Assembly: GCA_949825045.1 (NCBI GenBank)
Contig: OX463808.1
Coordinates: 25,667,674 to 25,731,673, forward strand
Direction of reading: 5' to 3'
DNA: 64,000 nucleotides
From: Argyresthia goedartella
Lineage: Eukaryota > Arthropoda > Insecta > Lepidoptera > Argyresthiidae
Shown here: in pieces, positions 1 through 11,353 of the stretch
Layout of the letters: each line of letters begins with the position of its first letter
Numbering within the stretch: the first letter of the stretch is position 1
Translations under genes and position numbers: made by a program
Notes under the pieces: model-generated
Seen by the model: only the letters and a program-made list of their open reading frames with translations
Database searches by the model: none
Told to the model about the DNA's origin: nothing

Positions 1-378
1 TCAAATAACTCCAATGGTGCTCTTGATAAAATTATAAATAGGGTAAAATGCTTCTATATTCTTAAGGAGATCCTGAATAGAGCGCGGGACGTCCAGGGCT
101 TCTTTGTAAATGTTCAATAAGCTGTCAATGAATATTAGTCTTTGTATATTGAATTGAGGGCAATCAAAAAATATATGATTTAGAGATTGGTTTTCAGAAA
201 ATTACAAAATGTACAATTTGGGGAAGGAATCATTTTCAATCTATGTAAATGTTCATTAAATCTGCCATGTCCAATTCTCAAACGACAAATTGTTGTGTAA
301 AAGTTTCTATGTAGATATTTTCCGACGATAAACCATGGTCTTAATGTCCGAGTTAATATAGCTGTACAACCCGTTCAC
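1..378 (-). pseudogene. LINE ORF2 C-terminal segment (3' part of split I-like element)
   Basis: Minus-strand translation contains RPWF, a CRLRIGHGRFNEHLHRL stretch and a CTFC pair, which is the typical Cys/His region after RNase H in I and Jockey group LINEs. A TGA lies just inside the junction and another stop follows the Cys pair, so it is not functional. It joins in frame to the RNase H region at 2243 once the transposon 383-2240 and one TA are removed. The element continues past the left edge. Confidence 0.75.
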
Positions 379-382
379 AATA

Positions 383-2240
383 TCTGTGCACCTGACCTCG
401 TGACGTCATATCGGCGGTCTGGGTACGGTGTGAAAAAAAGTTATTTCGAGAAATGTGGAGGTAAAAAAAAAACTACTAACCTATTCAAATCAATTTATCA
501 TTGATGAAGGGTTTGTTATTAAAAAACAATAATTTTGATTACAAAAACATTTATTATTAAACTCAGTCACTATAAATTATTGACTCAATGCCTGACATTG
601 TATCTTCCTCACTCTCACTTTCTGAACTCTCCGAACTGTCTTCCCCTAGTGGTATTAAAAAATGTGTGATGTTGTCGTCTGCTAGATGATCCTCTTCCCA
701 GTATTCTCGCTGTAGTCTCTCCACGTGATTCACTTCTTTTTTCCAGTCAGCTGGCGTAATTGACTTAATCGCATCTTTTGTAAGTTGTTCTATTTTCTTT
801 TCCGATTGGTCAATGTTTTTATCTGCCACCCTTTGCTTTACCAAGTTCCATATATAATCGATAGGGTTTAGGTCACAATGATAAGGTGGCAGACGCACAA
901 CTTCATGGCCATGCTCTCGCATCAAATCGTCGACGACATATTTTTTCGGCGGCTTTGTTCTCAGTATTATGGGATACAATTCCCTCTTTGTCATTTTGTC
1001 ATTAAATGGAATATTGTGTTCACGTAGCCAATTTTGCATGTCAGCTTTAAGAGCAGCACTAGTGGGCGCTTTCACCGACTGCGTCGAATGGTAGGGTGCA
1101 TTGTCTATGACAACTATACCGTTCGGCGGTAAATTTGGTATAAGCTTTTCACGGAGCCATTTTAAAAAAATTGCTTGTGTCCATCTCGTCATGATAATCG
1201 CCGATTTTACTTTTACATTTATAAAGTAATTCTGCACCTTCAATGAATCCATTTTCTCCTCCAGCGTGTACAAGAATCCAATGTTGACCCGGATTTAAAT
1301 TTTTCTTCACACTGCTGTCGGTATTATTTTGCCAGCATTTACTGACCGTATAGTGGGAATGGATCCACGTCTCGTCCAGGTAGGTAACCGGTTTTTTATC
1401 AGCGCCAAGGTCATTATTCTCTTTCATACGGCGTAGGTAGCGAGCCCTCCATGCGGCGATGTCCGGCTTTTGTGTCAATACACAACGGATATTTTTACAC
1501 TTTTTGAACTTGTAGCCCAATTTGTTAATTAAAATATTTCTTAGATATGTTCTCCCACCTTGAAAATTTAGGTCTCTCTTAACTGCTGCCAGAATTTTCT
1601 TCAAAGTTGGGATTTCTTTTTTTACAGCATAAAAACTGTTGATGATATTTCGTATTGCGCAAATGTCAAAATCATCTACTTCGATGCGTTTTTTGTACTG
1701 TTTACGCTTCTTACCCGGTGTCGATAATTTTGGTTCTGGGTGGGTTTCTAAATTATTACTAGTACTTGGAGTCGGACTAGCGCCCGGCGAAGTAGGTGGT
1801 TGTACTTTGGCTTCATTTTTAATTTTCATTAGAGTCCTCTTTGATATCCCAGTTGCAATACAGGTTCGTTTCACCACTTGGTCTACAGGTATGGTGTACT
1901 GTTTATTTGCTTTCTCCGATTCAAAAAACTTGAGCACTTTCAAGATTAGATTTCTTGATTCGCTGTGTATTGTTTTTCCCATGACTTCAGTTTAACAGCT
2001 ACAACAATTTTAATAACAACCGAACCAGTCCAAACTTAACAGTAAACAGTCTAAACTAAACTTAACAATAAATAATAAATAAAAAACAAAACACCAACAA
2101 AGCGAAAATATCAAAATTATCGGGACGTGTATCGGCAACGAAGATGCTAACCGTACTGTCGCACACTGTCGCACCGGGGAGTGCGCGGAGAGGTGACAGG
2201 GGAAGCGGGAGAGGCGCCGCATTCCAGCGAGGTGCACAGA
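383..2240 (-). mobile_element. Tc1/mariner-like DNA transposon (IS630-Tc1-mariner superfamily), TA target duplication
   Basis: The ends are an 11-bp perfect inverted repeat, tctgtgcacct at 383-393 and its complement at 2230-2240. They are flanked by TA at 381-382 and 2241-2242, the hallmark target of the superfamily. Removing the element with one TA restores the reading frame of the host LINE, which independently confirms the borders. Length is 1858 bp. It carries one minus-strand transposase with a single frameshift. The unusually wide spacing of the last two catalytic aspartates (81 residues between them) separates it from mariner and Tc1 proper. From memory, a DD82E group called Sailor has similar spacing, but assignment needs a search. 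Confidence 0.9.
563..1982 (-). pseudogene. DDE transposase of the Tc1/mariner-like element, one frameshift
   Basis: The N-terminal half starts at the ATG at 1982 (MGKTIHSESRN) with a helix-turn-helix-like region (TGISKRTLMKI near residues 43-53), a proline/serine linker and the first catalytic Asp in TYLDETW. The C-terminal half, read from about 1170 to 563, has the second Asp in VVIDNAPYH and the third in CDLNPIDYIW, where Tc1 relatives usually have Glu. The two halves overlap in different frames and meet at a run of seven A on the plus strand (1164-1170), so a one-base change in that homopolymer is the likely break. Total length would be about 470 residues. The region between Asp 2 and Asp 3 has an insertion of roughly 45 residues compared with a DD34E enzyme. 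The tail is acidic and serine-rich. Confidence 0.88.
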
Positions 2241-2242
2241 TA

Positions 2243-4748
2243 TTCTGACCGGCTTGTACCATTTTCCTTTTATTTGTGTCGTTTCTCTCCAATGAAGCAT
2301 CCATTGATGTTTAATATTCGTTCTAATATCGGTTTTGCAATCTGAAGCTGGCAACTTAATGTTCTTGACAGGTATTTGGTGAATATTGGGGTTTTTTATT
2401 ATAGAGCTGGCAAGTTTATCAGCGAGTTCGTTGCCAGAGACGCCAATGTGAGATGTTGTCCAAAACAAACTTATTTCTCTATCTTGAGATTGAGCCAAAG
2501 CCTACTAATTTTCTGCCTTATGTTATAAATAATATAGTTTGTGCTACCATTGTACGTGGGATTTGACAGTGCCATTAAAACGCTCATGCTGTCCGAAATT
2601 ATCAACCATTTCTTGAAACTGAGGTTAGTTGATTCTATTATATTCTAAAGATGCATAAATGGCTTGAGCTTCTGCTGTCTATATACTTGCATTTGATGGC
2701 AATCTAAACCCATGTCCCAATTTAGTGACAGGATCATAGTAAGCCATGGAGACGTTTTCGTTACATCTCGAGCCATCTGTATAAATTTGTCTAAACTCTC
2801 TGTGTTCATCCAATTTATTGTAAACTGCATATTTATCACTCAGTGTCCTATCTATGTGAATCTTTAACCCACAGAATTTGCTCTCATATGATCCTTCATA
2901 ACAAGGCAAAGTACCACTATTGTAGATATTATATTTACTCTTATAAGTTATGGTTTCTTGAATGTTACAAGTTAAAAAGTTATTAGAGTTAAGCATTAGT
3001 AGTTTAGAAAGAAGGAGATTGCCATCTTCAGACAACAACTTGATAATGAAATTAAGTTTTAAATTATTGAATCTGATCATTAATGGACACAAGTTACACT
3101 CAACCTGCATTGAATTTATTGGAGATGACTTAAAGGCTCCTAAGATTAATCTCAAATTTATATTTTGGATCTTTTCAAGTTTATCTACTAATTTTGGATC
3201 TATACAATAACAGAAAAAAACATAGTCAAAGTGACTTCTTACAAGGGCTTTGTATAGAGTTAAAATAATCTTAGGATCGGCACCCCAATGGCTGCCAACC
3301 AAAGATCTTAAAGTGTTGGTAGCTCTTAAAGCTCGTTCCGTTATGCAATCAACATATCTACACCATGAGAGATTCTGTGTAAAAACTACACCCAAAAATT
3401 TTATTTGAGATTGAATTGGTAATAAGTTATTGTCATATTGTAGCTTAACTGGGATGACTTTTTTCTTTGAGAATATGACTACTTTACTTTTAGCTGGACT
3501 AATTTCTAGATTTTAATATTGAAAGTAAATATGTAATTTTTCCAGTGCTAAATTTAATTTTTGAGTTTTGTGTGTGATGTTATTACCACTGCAATAAATA
3601 GCCAAATCATCGGCAAACTGTAAGTTGCTGACTTCTGTTCCTAACATTTCATTGAGCCTGTGGATGTAGAGAATATGAAATAAAGGGCTCAAAATGCCAC
3701 CTTGACAGACGCCTTTAGCTGACAATCTAGGCCCAAAAATATTATTGCAACTCATCTTAACATAAACTTCTCTTCCACTGATAAACTCATAAATCCACCT
3801 AACACATTTTTCAGGTATTCCCAAAGAAGAAAGAATGGTACATAACACAGAATGATTAATGTTATTGAATGCTCCTACAATATCGAAAAAAATACAGACA
3901 AGATGTTTATTACTGTTAACCGCAGCGTCAGTATCATGGAAGAGATGCCCTATACTTTCTCTTGCTGACCGACCGCGACGAAACCCGAACTGATTTCTTG
4001 GAAGAATATGATTGGATTCAATATAAAACTCAAGACGTTGTTTCATAAGTTGCTCAAAAAGTTGACGGTAAGAGTCTGCATCATTTGGATCTTATCCTGA
4101 TTTTAGAATTGGAACCAAGCAATCTTGTTTCCACTCTTTTGGAATTATTGATTGTTCCCAGAGTAAATTTAAAATATTTAAAAATTTCACAAGGCAATCT
4201 GTTTCCAGTTTTTGAAACATTTTGTAAGAAATGCAATCTAAACCAAAGGTTGTATCTTTACGTGACTTGATAGCTGCTTTTAACTCATCTATGGTGAATG
4301 GATTGATAATGAAACTATTGGTGGGGTTTACGGAAGAAGTATTATTTATTTGCATTGGTTGTGAAACAAAGTCAGGTGTATATTTCCTTAAAAAGTTATT
4401 TATCCAAAATATTTCATTATTATTATTTAGTTTCGTACTTTTACTGTAGGATTTATTAAATTTACGCATAGTTTGCCGTATTTTAGAAATTGGAGTGGAT
4501 CTATTTATTTCAGTACAGTATTCCTTCCAACTATTTAATCTTTCTAATTTAATAATAAGTTTTTTCTCAGCCTGCATTTTTTTAAATTAATGTAGTTTAA
4601 ATTACTAGGATCTTGTTTAAATATAATAAAAGCTTCCTTACTTTTTTGAACTGCATTAGCACACTTTTCATTCCACCATGGCAGAGGAGGATGCCGGTAT
4701 TTAAAATTGCTTCCTGTCTGTTTCGAGCTATTATTATTCATATTTGAA
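2243..4748 (-). pseudogene. LINE ORF2: reverse transcriptase and RNase H of the split I-like element
   Basis: Read leftward from 4748: an N-terminal linker with LPWWNEKC, a frameshift near 4545-4580, an RT entry region (WKQDCLVPILKSG), an in-frame TAA at 4092-4094, RT palm motifs (NQFGFRRGRS, FFDIVGAFNNINH, GGILSPLFH, FADDLAIY), another in-frame TAA at 3513-3515, the thumb, then RNase H with YTDGSR, TAEAQAI (after a stop at 2679) and SDSMSVL. The downstream RNase H part (WTTSHIGVSGNELADKLA) is in a shifted frame. The order and motifs identify a full RT-RNase H polyprotein, but at least three stops and two shifts make it inactive. The left border is the TA where the DNA transposon inserted. 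Confidence 0.88.
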
Positions 4749-5555
4749 TGGATCTGTCAACGCTCATCCTCAACGAGATTGATGACAAAATCTTGAGGGA
4801 AACGTTGGCGGATCCGAGCAAGGAAAACCCCAAATTCGGTGGCAAGCCTCGTTACGAGGACGGCCACCTTAAACTGTTCGTGGAGGACGAATACTCCCTG
4901 AACTGGCTGCGGGAGTGTGTCTCCGGTGTGTCTACACCATCCAACGTACAGTTGGTGGTGAAACGCCAATCGGAGATGGTCCGCAGGGTTCGATGTGGGG
5001 TGCTCATACCCAACGAACGAGGCAAGTGGAAGTCTGCGCCCGACGTCGGCGTAGTCCTCCACTTTATGAACAAGTGGGCACAGGTTGACCGATGGCTCCT
5101 CCAGAAAGTGGATGAGCAGCAGGACAACCTGTTTCTCATCACAGACGTCCCTGAAGATGTGGTGCCGTCCCTGCTGGGAAGGGGCAGACAGCTCCTTTTT
5201 GGTAGTGGTTCGGTTTCAGGGACCCGGTGGGAAATTTGTTAAGGAACCACCGGTGGTAGCGCAGACCAGCTCTAAGCTGGTCATCACTGGGGTTTCATCA
5301 ACAACAGCTATGCCCCAGAGTTCCACTCCAGAGCGGCAGCAAACAGGCCCCGATGCAGTCGGGGAAAGTTCTGCTGCTCAACCGCAGGACGGGCACGCGC
5401 ACTGGGAGGCGATGCTGCTTGGTGAAGGCGATGAGCCAGAACCAGCAGTGGTGCCCTCTGAGGGCGAGGAGCTGTCCATGCGGCTGGAGGAGGAACTCGT
5501 CTTGGAGGTGGAGGAGGGGTTGACCAAAAATGGCGTCCCTCTCCCGCGATTGTAA
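4748..5555 (+). pseudogene. LOA-like LINE ORF1 remnant
   Basis: The open frame begins with an ATG created at the insertion junction: its A is the last base of the target duplication and TG is the first of the element. It is therefore a fortuitous start on a 5'-truncated ORF1. The first 155 residues or so (ILNEIDDKILRETLADPSK, then a charged mixed segment) are followed by a one-base frame change near 5215-5230, after which a Pro/Ser/Glu-rich tail continues to 5555. No zinc knuckles are visible in what remains. The end overlaps the ORF2 start (5530) by 26 bases, a usual arrangement for bicistronic LINEs. The role would be RNA binding, by position only. Confidence 0.65.
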
Positions 5556-8500
5556 AATCCTACAAGCCAACCTCCAACACAGTCAAACTGCAACGGCCCA
5601 GTTAAGACGCTGGTTGGGGGCAAACAGCACTGCCGTGGCTCTGATCCAGGAGCCGTGGATCAACCGCGGTAGCATTCGAGGGCTCGCCAATTTGAGAGGT
5701 AAGCTTTTCGGTACAACTGATCACGATAACCCTAGTACGTGCATCATAACTACTAACAACATCCCAGCACAGCCATTAACAGAGTTCTGTTCCAGGGACC
5801 TGTGTGCCATAAGGCTGCAACTGCCCGACACAGCTAGGTGCCGCGAACTCGTGGTGGCCTCCGCCTACATGCCTGCGGAGGACAACCCGCCTCCACACGA
5901 CCTGTGCCGGCTGGTGGACCACTGCGAGAAGTCGGGCCTCCAGCTCATCGTTGGGGCCGACTCGAACGCGCATCACCCACTGTGGGGCATGCCAGATATG
6001 AACAGCAGAGGTAAGACACTTGTTGAATACCTATTTACTACAAACCTTAATGTGCTTAACATAGGTTCTGAACCAACTTTTGTTACCAAGCGGAGCAGAA
6101 CTATCGTTGATATTACCCTGGCAACGGCGGACATATCCGACGACGTTGGGGGCTGGCATGTGTCCAACGAGGCGTCATGCTCTGATCATCGATGGATACG
6201 CTTCGAGATCAACGCAGCGTTCTCCCCAACTGTCCCTAAGAGAAACCCACGCAAGACTGACAGAACCAGGTACAGAGCTATCCTAGGTGAAAGACTTGCT
6301 TGGGCTGAGACTCTACCAGATCCGGAGGGACCCGAACAAATCGAACAACAGGTAACAGATTTTACTAATACTTCAATAGACTGCTACCATTCAACTTGCC
6401 CGCTTAGCACACCAGCGCCTACCAACATCAAGGGGCAGCCTTGGTGGGGTCCTGATCTAGATAGGATGCGTGCTAAGATCAGAAGACTGCTAAACAGGGT
6501 GATGAACACCAGTGCTGATGAGGATTGGGACAACTATAAAGATGCCAAATCCAAGTAGAAGAAACGACTACGGTTCAAAAGCAGCAACTCATGGAGGAAA
6601 TTCTGCAGCGACATTGAAACCGTTGATCAAGCAAATCGGGTAAGGCAAATACTAGCTCAACAAGGCAACTCCAGGCTAGGGTCGCTTAAAAAACCCGATG
6701 GAACATATACCTCTTCCACCACAGAAACACACAGTCTCTTGTTGGAAACTCATTTTCCCGGAAGTAGAACTATTCAAGAGATTGTGTGGCCGGAAGAGGT
6801 TCACCATGAAGCTGTCGACCACTTAGACATAACTAATAATATTATCACTGCTGACAAGGTGAGATGGGCCATTAATAGCTTTAAACCTTTTAAATCAGCA
6901 GGACCAGATGGAATCTTCCCAGCACTTCTACAGTGGGGTGGGGAACCCGTCATCAATATAATGGTCCGAATCATGAAAGCATGTCTTAGATTCGGATACG
7001 TTCCCAAAAGGTGGAGAGTAGTAAACGTAATTTTCATACCGAAGCCAGGAAGGAGCGACTACACTAACGCTAAATCTTTCAGGCCGATTAGTCTCACCTC
7101 GTTCTTGCTTAAGACTCTCGAACGTTTGTGCGAGAGACACCTGAGAGATGGAGCGTTAAAACATATACCCTTACACAAGAATCAGCATGCATATAGTTTG
7201 GGTAAGTCTACTGAATCGGCTCTCCATGCAGTTGTATCCACAATTGAAGAGGCGATTCAAAACAAATGCATCTGTCTTGGAACTTTTATTGATATAGAAG
7301 GGGCCTTTGACAAGACACAGCATAGCAGTATAAGTGCATCTCTAACAAGGCATGGGGTGTCAACAGCTGTAAACAACTGGGTCACAAACATGCTTAACAA
7401 ACGTATCGTGCGTCTAGCTAGAGAGTCCCTGTCGGCGGAGGTAGTGCGGGGATGCCCGCAGGGAGGAGTGCTCTGCCCGCTTCTGTGGAATCTGGTCATT
7501 AACGACCTGATTACCAAGCTTAACGCTAATGGATACTACACCGTAGGATACGCCGACGATTTGGTAATCCTCATCACAGGTAAATTTGCGAGCACAGTAT
7601 GCAACCTTAAACAAACAGCTCTTCGCATCGTGGAGCGCTGGTGTTTAGAATATGACCTGGCGGTTAACCCAACAAAAACGGAAATGGTCATGTTCACTAA
7701 CAATAGGGCTCTTGGTAGGTATACCCTACCTAAGCTCTTTGGAACGGAACTCCAGCTAGCAACTGAGGTGAAGTACCTGGGCATAACCTTGGACAGCAAG
7801 CTCAACTGGAGTAGCCACATCGACAACAAACTAAAGAAGGCGAGTATTGCTTTCTGGCAGTGTCGGAGAATGGTGGGGAAAAAGTGGGGACTTTCTCCCA
7901 ACATCATTCTTTGGCTGTACGTAACGGTGATCCGTCCTCTTGTCAGCTACGGAGCTGTGGTGTGGTGGACCAGGACCAAACTAACCACAGTGGTAAGCAA
8001 ACTCCAAAGCTTCCAAAGGCTGGCCTGCATGGCTATCACAGGTAGTACGAGAACTACTCCAACAGCAGCAATGGAGGCCATGCTGTGTCTTCCGCCACTC
8101 CAGCTGTATATTAAGCAGGAGGCCGCGTCATCTGCGGTGAGACTCAACACCTTAGGACTTTGGAGGAAAAACAGGACCTCACACACCGCCATCCTAGGGG
8201 AAGTTTACAAAAAATTTCCCATCTCTATGGCTTGCAGTGACAGAATCCCTAAACAATTTGTTTTTGACAAAAAATACAATATACAGTTACATGAAGACCA
8301 TCGGGTTGAGGGGCTCGACGTTAAAGAGCTCAGAATTTTTACCGATGGTTCAAAAACTGAAGCAGGCACTGGTTCAGGCACCTTCTCGGAGGACCTAAAC
8401 ATCAAGATAGCCATTCCACTGGGTGCCCATAATACTGTCTTTCAAGCTGAATGCATGGGCATCATCTCGGCCGCTAATGCCATAGCATCGAGAAAGGTAA

Positions 8501-9209
8501 GAGATTCCTCCATTCGAATACTCTCGGATAGCATGGCCGTCCTACAAGCCCTAAATAGCAACACTATTAACTCAGGGCTAATCTACGAGTGTCACAAACT
8601 TCCTTCAATGGATAAAAGGACACAGCGGATCAAGAGGTAACGATGCAGCGGATGAGTTGGCGCGTAAAGGATCTAGCTTAACAGCGTATGGTCCCGAACC
8701 TATCATCCCTCTTCCCTTCAAGATGGTACGCTCATTTCTGAGAGAGTCGACCAGGAATGATCATGCCACTCTTTGGACAAACCATGAGGAGTGCAGGCAG
8801 GCTAAGCTGGCCTTGCCGTCCTCTAGCGCTAGGCTGGCTAAGACCTTGCTTCGACTTAGTAAGCCGCGCATGCGACTGGTAACTGCAGCACTTACTGGCC
8901 ATGGTTTCTTTAATAAACATCTATATGTCCTAGGTGTTACCGACAGCCCCCTTTGCAGAGCCTGCTTGGAGGCAGAAGAAACGGCTGCTCACGTCCTCAT
9001 GGAGTGCACAGGAGTAGCGGACTACAGGGCTAAACACCTCGGTCAATCGAGGGACCTTCCAGGGATAGTCGGTAACGTAAAGGGCCTACTGGCGTTCCTG
9101 GAGGAGTTGGGTTGGCTCGAATGATGTCGCATTCCCACCCACACGCAAAATAGGCGCTTTCGTCGTCGAGTTGCGGAAACCAGCCCGTCTTACAATTGAC
9201 AATTGACAA
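4749..9209 (+). mobile_element. LOA-like LINE, 5'-truncated, inserted into the I-like LINE
   Basis: Borders are set by an identical 11-bp target duplication, tcatatttgaa, at 4738-4748 and 9210-9220. The 3' end is a short tandem tail of ttgacaa-type units (9193-9209) and not poly(A). The element carries the 3' part of ORF1 and an almost complete ORF2 with APE endonuclease, RT, RNase H and a C-terminal CCHC. The RT stretch RPISLTSFLLKTLERL and the endonuclease phrase EASCSDHRWI resemble the LOA clade (Lian, Bilbo), recognised from memory. It is more GC-rich than the host LINE and carries fewer breaks, consistent with being younger. Confidence 0.9.
5530..9124 (+). pseudogene. LOA-like LINE ORF2: endonuclease, RT, RNase H, CCHC; one stop and one frameshift
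   Basis: Starts at the ATG MASLSRDCKILQANLQHS, the normal LINE APE-endonuclease opening. Endonuclease residues are visible in IQEPWI, GADSNAHHPLWG, IVDITLA and CSDHRWI (residues about 1-230). A TAG at 6556-6558 interrupts the linker and the same frame continues. RT motifs follow: FIPKPGRSDY, SFRPISLTS, GTFIDIEGAFD, GCPQGGVLCPLLW and GYADDLVIL. RNase H follows: RIFTDGSK, FQAECMGI and RILSDSMAVL. A one-base loss near 8595-8612 shifts frame just before the WIKGHSGSRGNDAADELA stretch, and the C-terminal CCHC-type segment (CRACLEAEETAAHVLMEC) ends at 9124. Only two lesions separate it from an open frame, so it is a recently dead copy. Confidence 0.9.
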
Positions 9210-9654
9210 TCATATTTGAATTTTGGGCCTGACTTCTAAACATCGATTGATTAATAGCTTTATGAATGATATCACAATAGTCATAGTAAGACTGTAGAGG
9301 ATCGTTATGGTTAATAATAAATTCTTTAAGCATAGTGTTGGCGAGCTTTGAAAACTTATTCCAATTTACTAGCCGTAGATTAGGTCTTTTGAGTGCAGCT
9401 GTGTTATTTTGAGAAATAAAGTTGTTTGTAGAAGAATCAGTGATAGTGTTGAACAAAATCTCAGTTATTGTGGGTAGATGATAACTTCCCAGGGGATCAT
9501 CATATACTGTCCAATTGCAATTAAGGGCTATAGAGGGACTGACTATTGTTAAATCCAAACCATTTGGTCTCCAGTTATTCATTAACAGCGTCGAGGACAT
9601 CTCTTCCACGAGGACTGACAGATTGGCAACCCCACATGGTGTGATGTGCATTGA

Positions 9655-9710
<56 letters not shown>

Positions 9711-10378
9711 CTTGGACACAATTTACACACATTGATCTAGCCCCAAACTAGGATTCCCTGTATCTTGGGTACCAGACAACGATACACATACTTATATAGA
9801 TAAATATTATACTTAGATAGACAAACAACCATGACTAGGGTACAAACATGCGTTCTCATCAAACAAATATTTGCCCCCACCGGGACTCGAACCCGGGATC
9901 CTTGGCTCCGTAGACAGAGTCACTGCCGACTCGGCCATTCGGGTCGTCTAATCACCTGCTACTAAGCATGGTTGTGGTAAGGTATTAATAAAATTAACAA
10001 ATTTGGTTTTTCTAAAAGTAGGACTACAATTTGTCGGGATATAAAGACTGGCCATTGATAATGAACTGTTATTAAAGTTTATTTTGATAGCAATATTCTG
10101 AAGTGAATCATCAAAATATGTTTTTAATCTACTGTATTGTATGTTGTTACGAATGACTATGACAACACCATTGTGTTTATTGCCACAATCATTGCGTTCT
10201 ATTGAGTATCCTTTAATATTTAAACGTTGTGTAGGCTTGAGCCAAGTTTCGCAAACTAAAGCTCATATGTCAATGTCAATATTATTTTCATAGAAAAATT
10301 GAGTAAAAATATGACGATTACATAACAGACTTCGAGCATTCCACTGTACTATCTTTAATTTGTCTGTGAATTTGTACT
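9210..10378 (-). pseudogene. APE-type endonuclease domain of the split I-like LINE, interrupted by a SINE
   Basis: Read leftward from about 10350: KIVQWNARSL, an in-frame stop after the NIDIDI segment, VCETWLKPTQ, GNKHNGVVIVIR, SLYIPTN and VAGD. The SINE intervenes and the motif resumes as FNAHHTMWG on the other side. GDFNAHH is the conserved catalytic block of LINE endonucleases, so the insertion splits it exactly between D and F. A further stop and frameshift follow, then LDLTIVSPSIALNCNW and GSYHLPT. The domain ends at 9210, where the LOA-like LINE interrupted the element. The domain would nick target DNA during retrotransposition but is clearly inactive here. Confidence 0.82.
9656..9952 (-). 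mobile_element. tRNA-derived SINE (family 1), near full length, inserted in LINE endonuclease
   Basis: In minus orientation it begins with a tRNA-like head: an A box like TGGCCGAGTCGG, as in Leu/Ser tRNAs, and a B box GGTTCGAGTCC near 9890. A tRNA-unrelated body follows, then a tail of ATT/AAT repeats (9656-9708). Other copies are at 18228-18473 (+), 50139-50329 (+, head missing) and 59443-59695 (-). It interrupts a LINE coding motif, so it is not a tRNA gene. No long target duplication is visible, only about 3 bp that cannot be told apart from the tail. Confidence 0.88.
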
Positions 10379-11353
10379 AATGTTCTTGGTATCACTGGAG
10401 TTGAAAAAATCGCTTAAAACATCTAACACATTTTTAGAGGATATTGGGGTATCTTGTGTCTTATTTAATGTTATAATTTTTATAATGCTTTGCACTAAGA
10501 GATTCAGTGCCTTGTCATTTGATTTTAATAATGTCAAGAGATCAAGAGGCTTCTTAGGGCGGAGAGGTGGGAAATTTCCATTTGTGAATATGTCAGCGAA
10601 TGATGGTGTCTGAACTTTTTGTCTGTTTTCTTGTATTTTCTTTTGCTTAATTGGACACTGAGCTGAAATGCTAACGTGATTGCCATCGCAATGGAAGCAT
10701 TTGGCCTGTTCGATCGGAGTTTTACAAACTTTATATGAGTGGTCTTCTTTACAGATGGAGCAGCGCTCGGAGTTCTTGCAAAACTTTGCTAAATGGCCAT
10801 ACCTGAGACACCGGAAACATTGTTTGACTGGTGGAACATACGCTGAGATGTCATGCCGCCAATCTACGTTGTCTGGAAGAACTGACGTCGCGAAGGTGAT
10901 GGCTACTGTCTGCAGCGGCTTTTGAATGAAGTTATCATCAACTTTGGTCCTTTTTGTGAATCTTCGAATAGATATTATTTTCTTGTAACTTGATAGCACT
11001 GTGAATATCTTTTTGTTTGTCAAGTTGGTGGGTACATTTTTAATTATACCAGTAATTTCAGTGCTTGAAGCTGGTATATTGGCCTTAAATTGGTAGTCTT
11101 TTAAAAATGTAGCATTGTTCAAGAAGGCATTAGCAAGGCTGGCTTTTTCGAAGTATATGGCAATTTTGAACTTGTTCATTGACCTAAAATATTTGATTCC
11201 TTTATTAAGCCTTTTGATACAGCTAGATATGGACATTAGGTCACGGGTTCCTATAGGTATATCCGCATTGGAAGACTCTACGAATACTACAAATTCTGTA
11301 GCACCGGAATCCTCAGGGTATCGTCTCTTATAATCTGTTACCAGATAAGGTTT
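10355..11353 (-). pseudogene. LINE ORF1 (gag-like, three zinc knuckles)
   Basis: Open from 11353 down to the stop at 10355. The first internal ATG is at 11236, but the preceding residues (YPEDSGATEFVVFVE) look like conserved gag sequence, so the true start is upstream, beyond an in-frame TAA at 11354-11356. The central part resembles the RRM-like region of insect LINE nucleic-acid-binding proteins. Three knuckles follow: C-x2-C-x4-H-x4-C (CFRCLRYGHLAKFC), then C-x2-C-x3-H-x4-C and C-x2-C-x3-H-x6-C. It would coat the element RNA. Farther upstream, at about 11357-11460, the same strand encodes an acidic Ser/Glu stretch belonging to the same broken ORF1. ORF2 starts directly after. Confidence 0.82.

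Noticed and set aside
9190..9751. Poly-isoleucine proteins
   Set aside because: Translation of the AAT/ATT tail of a SINE joined to LINE sequence.
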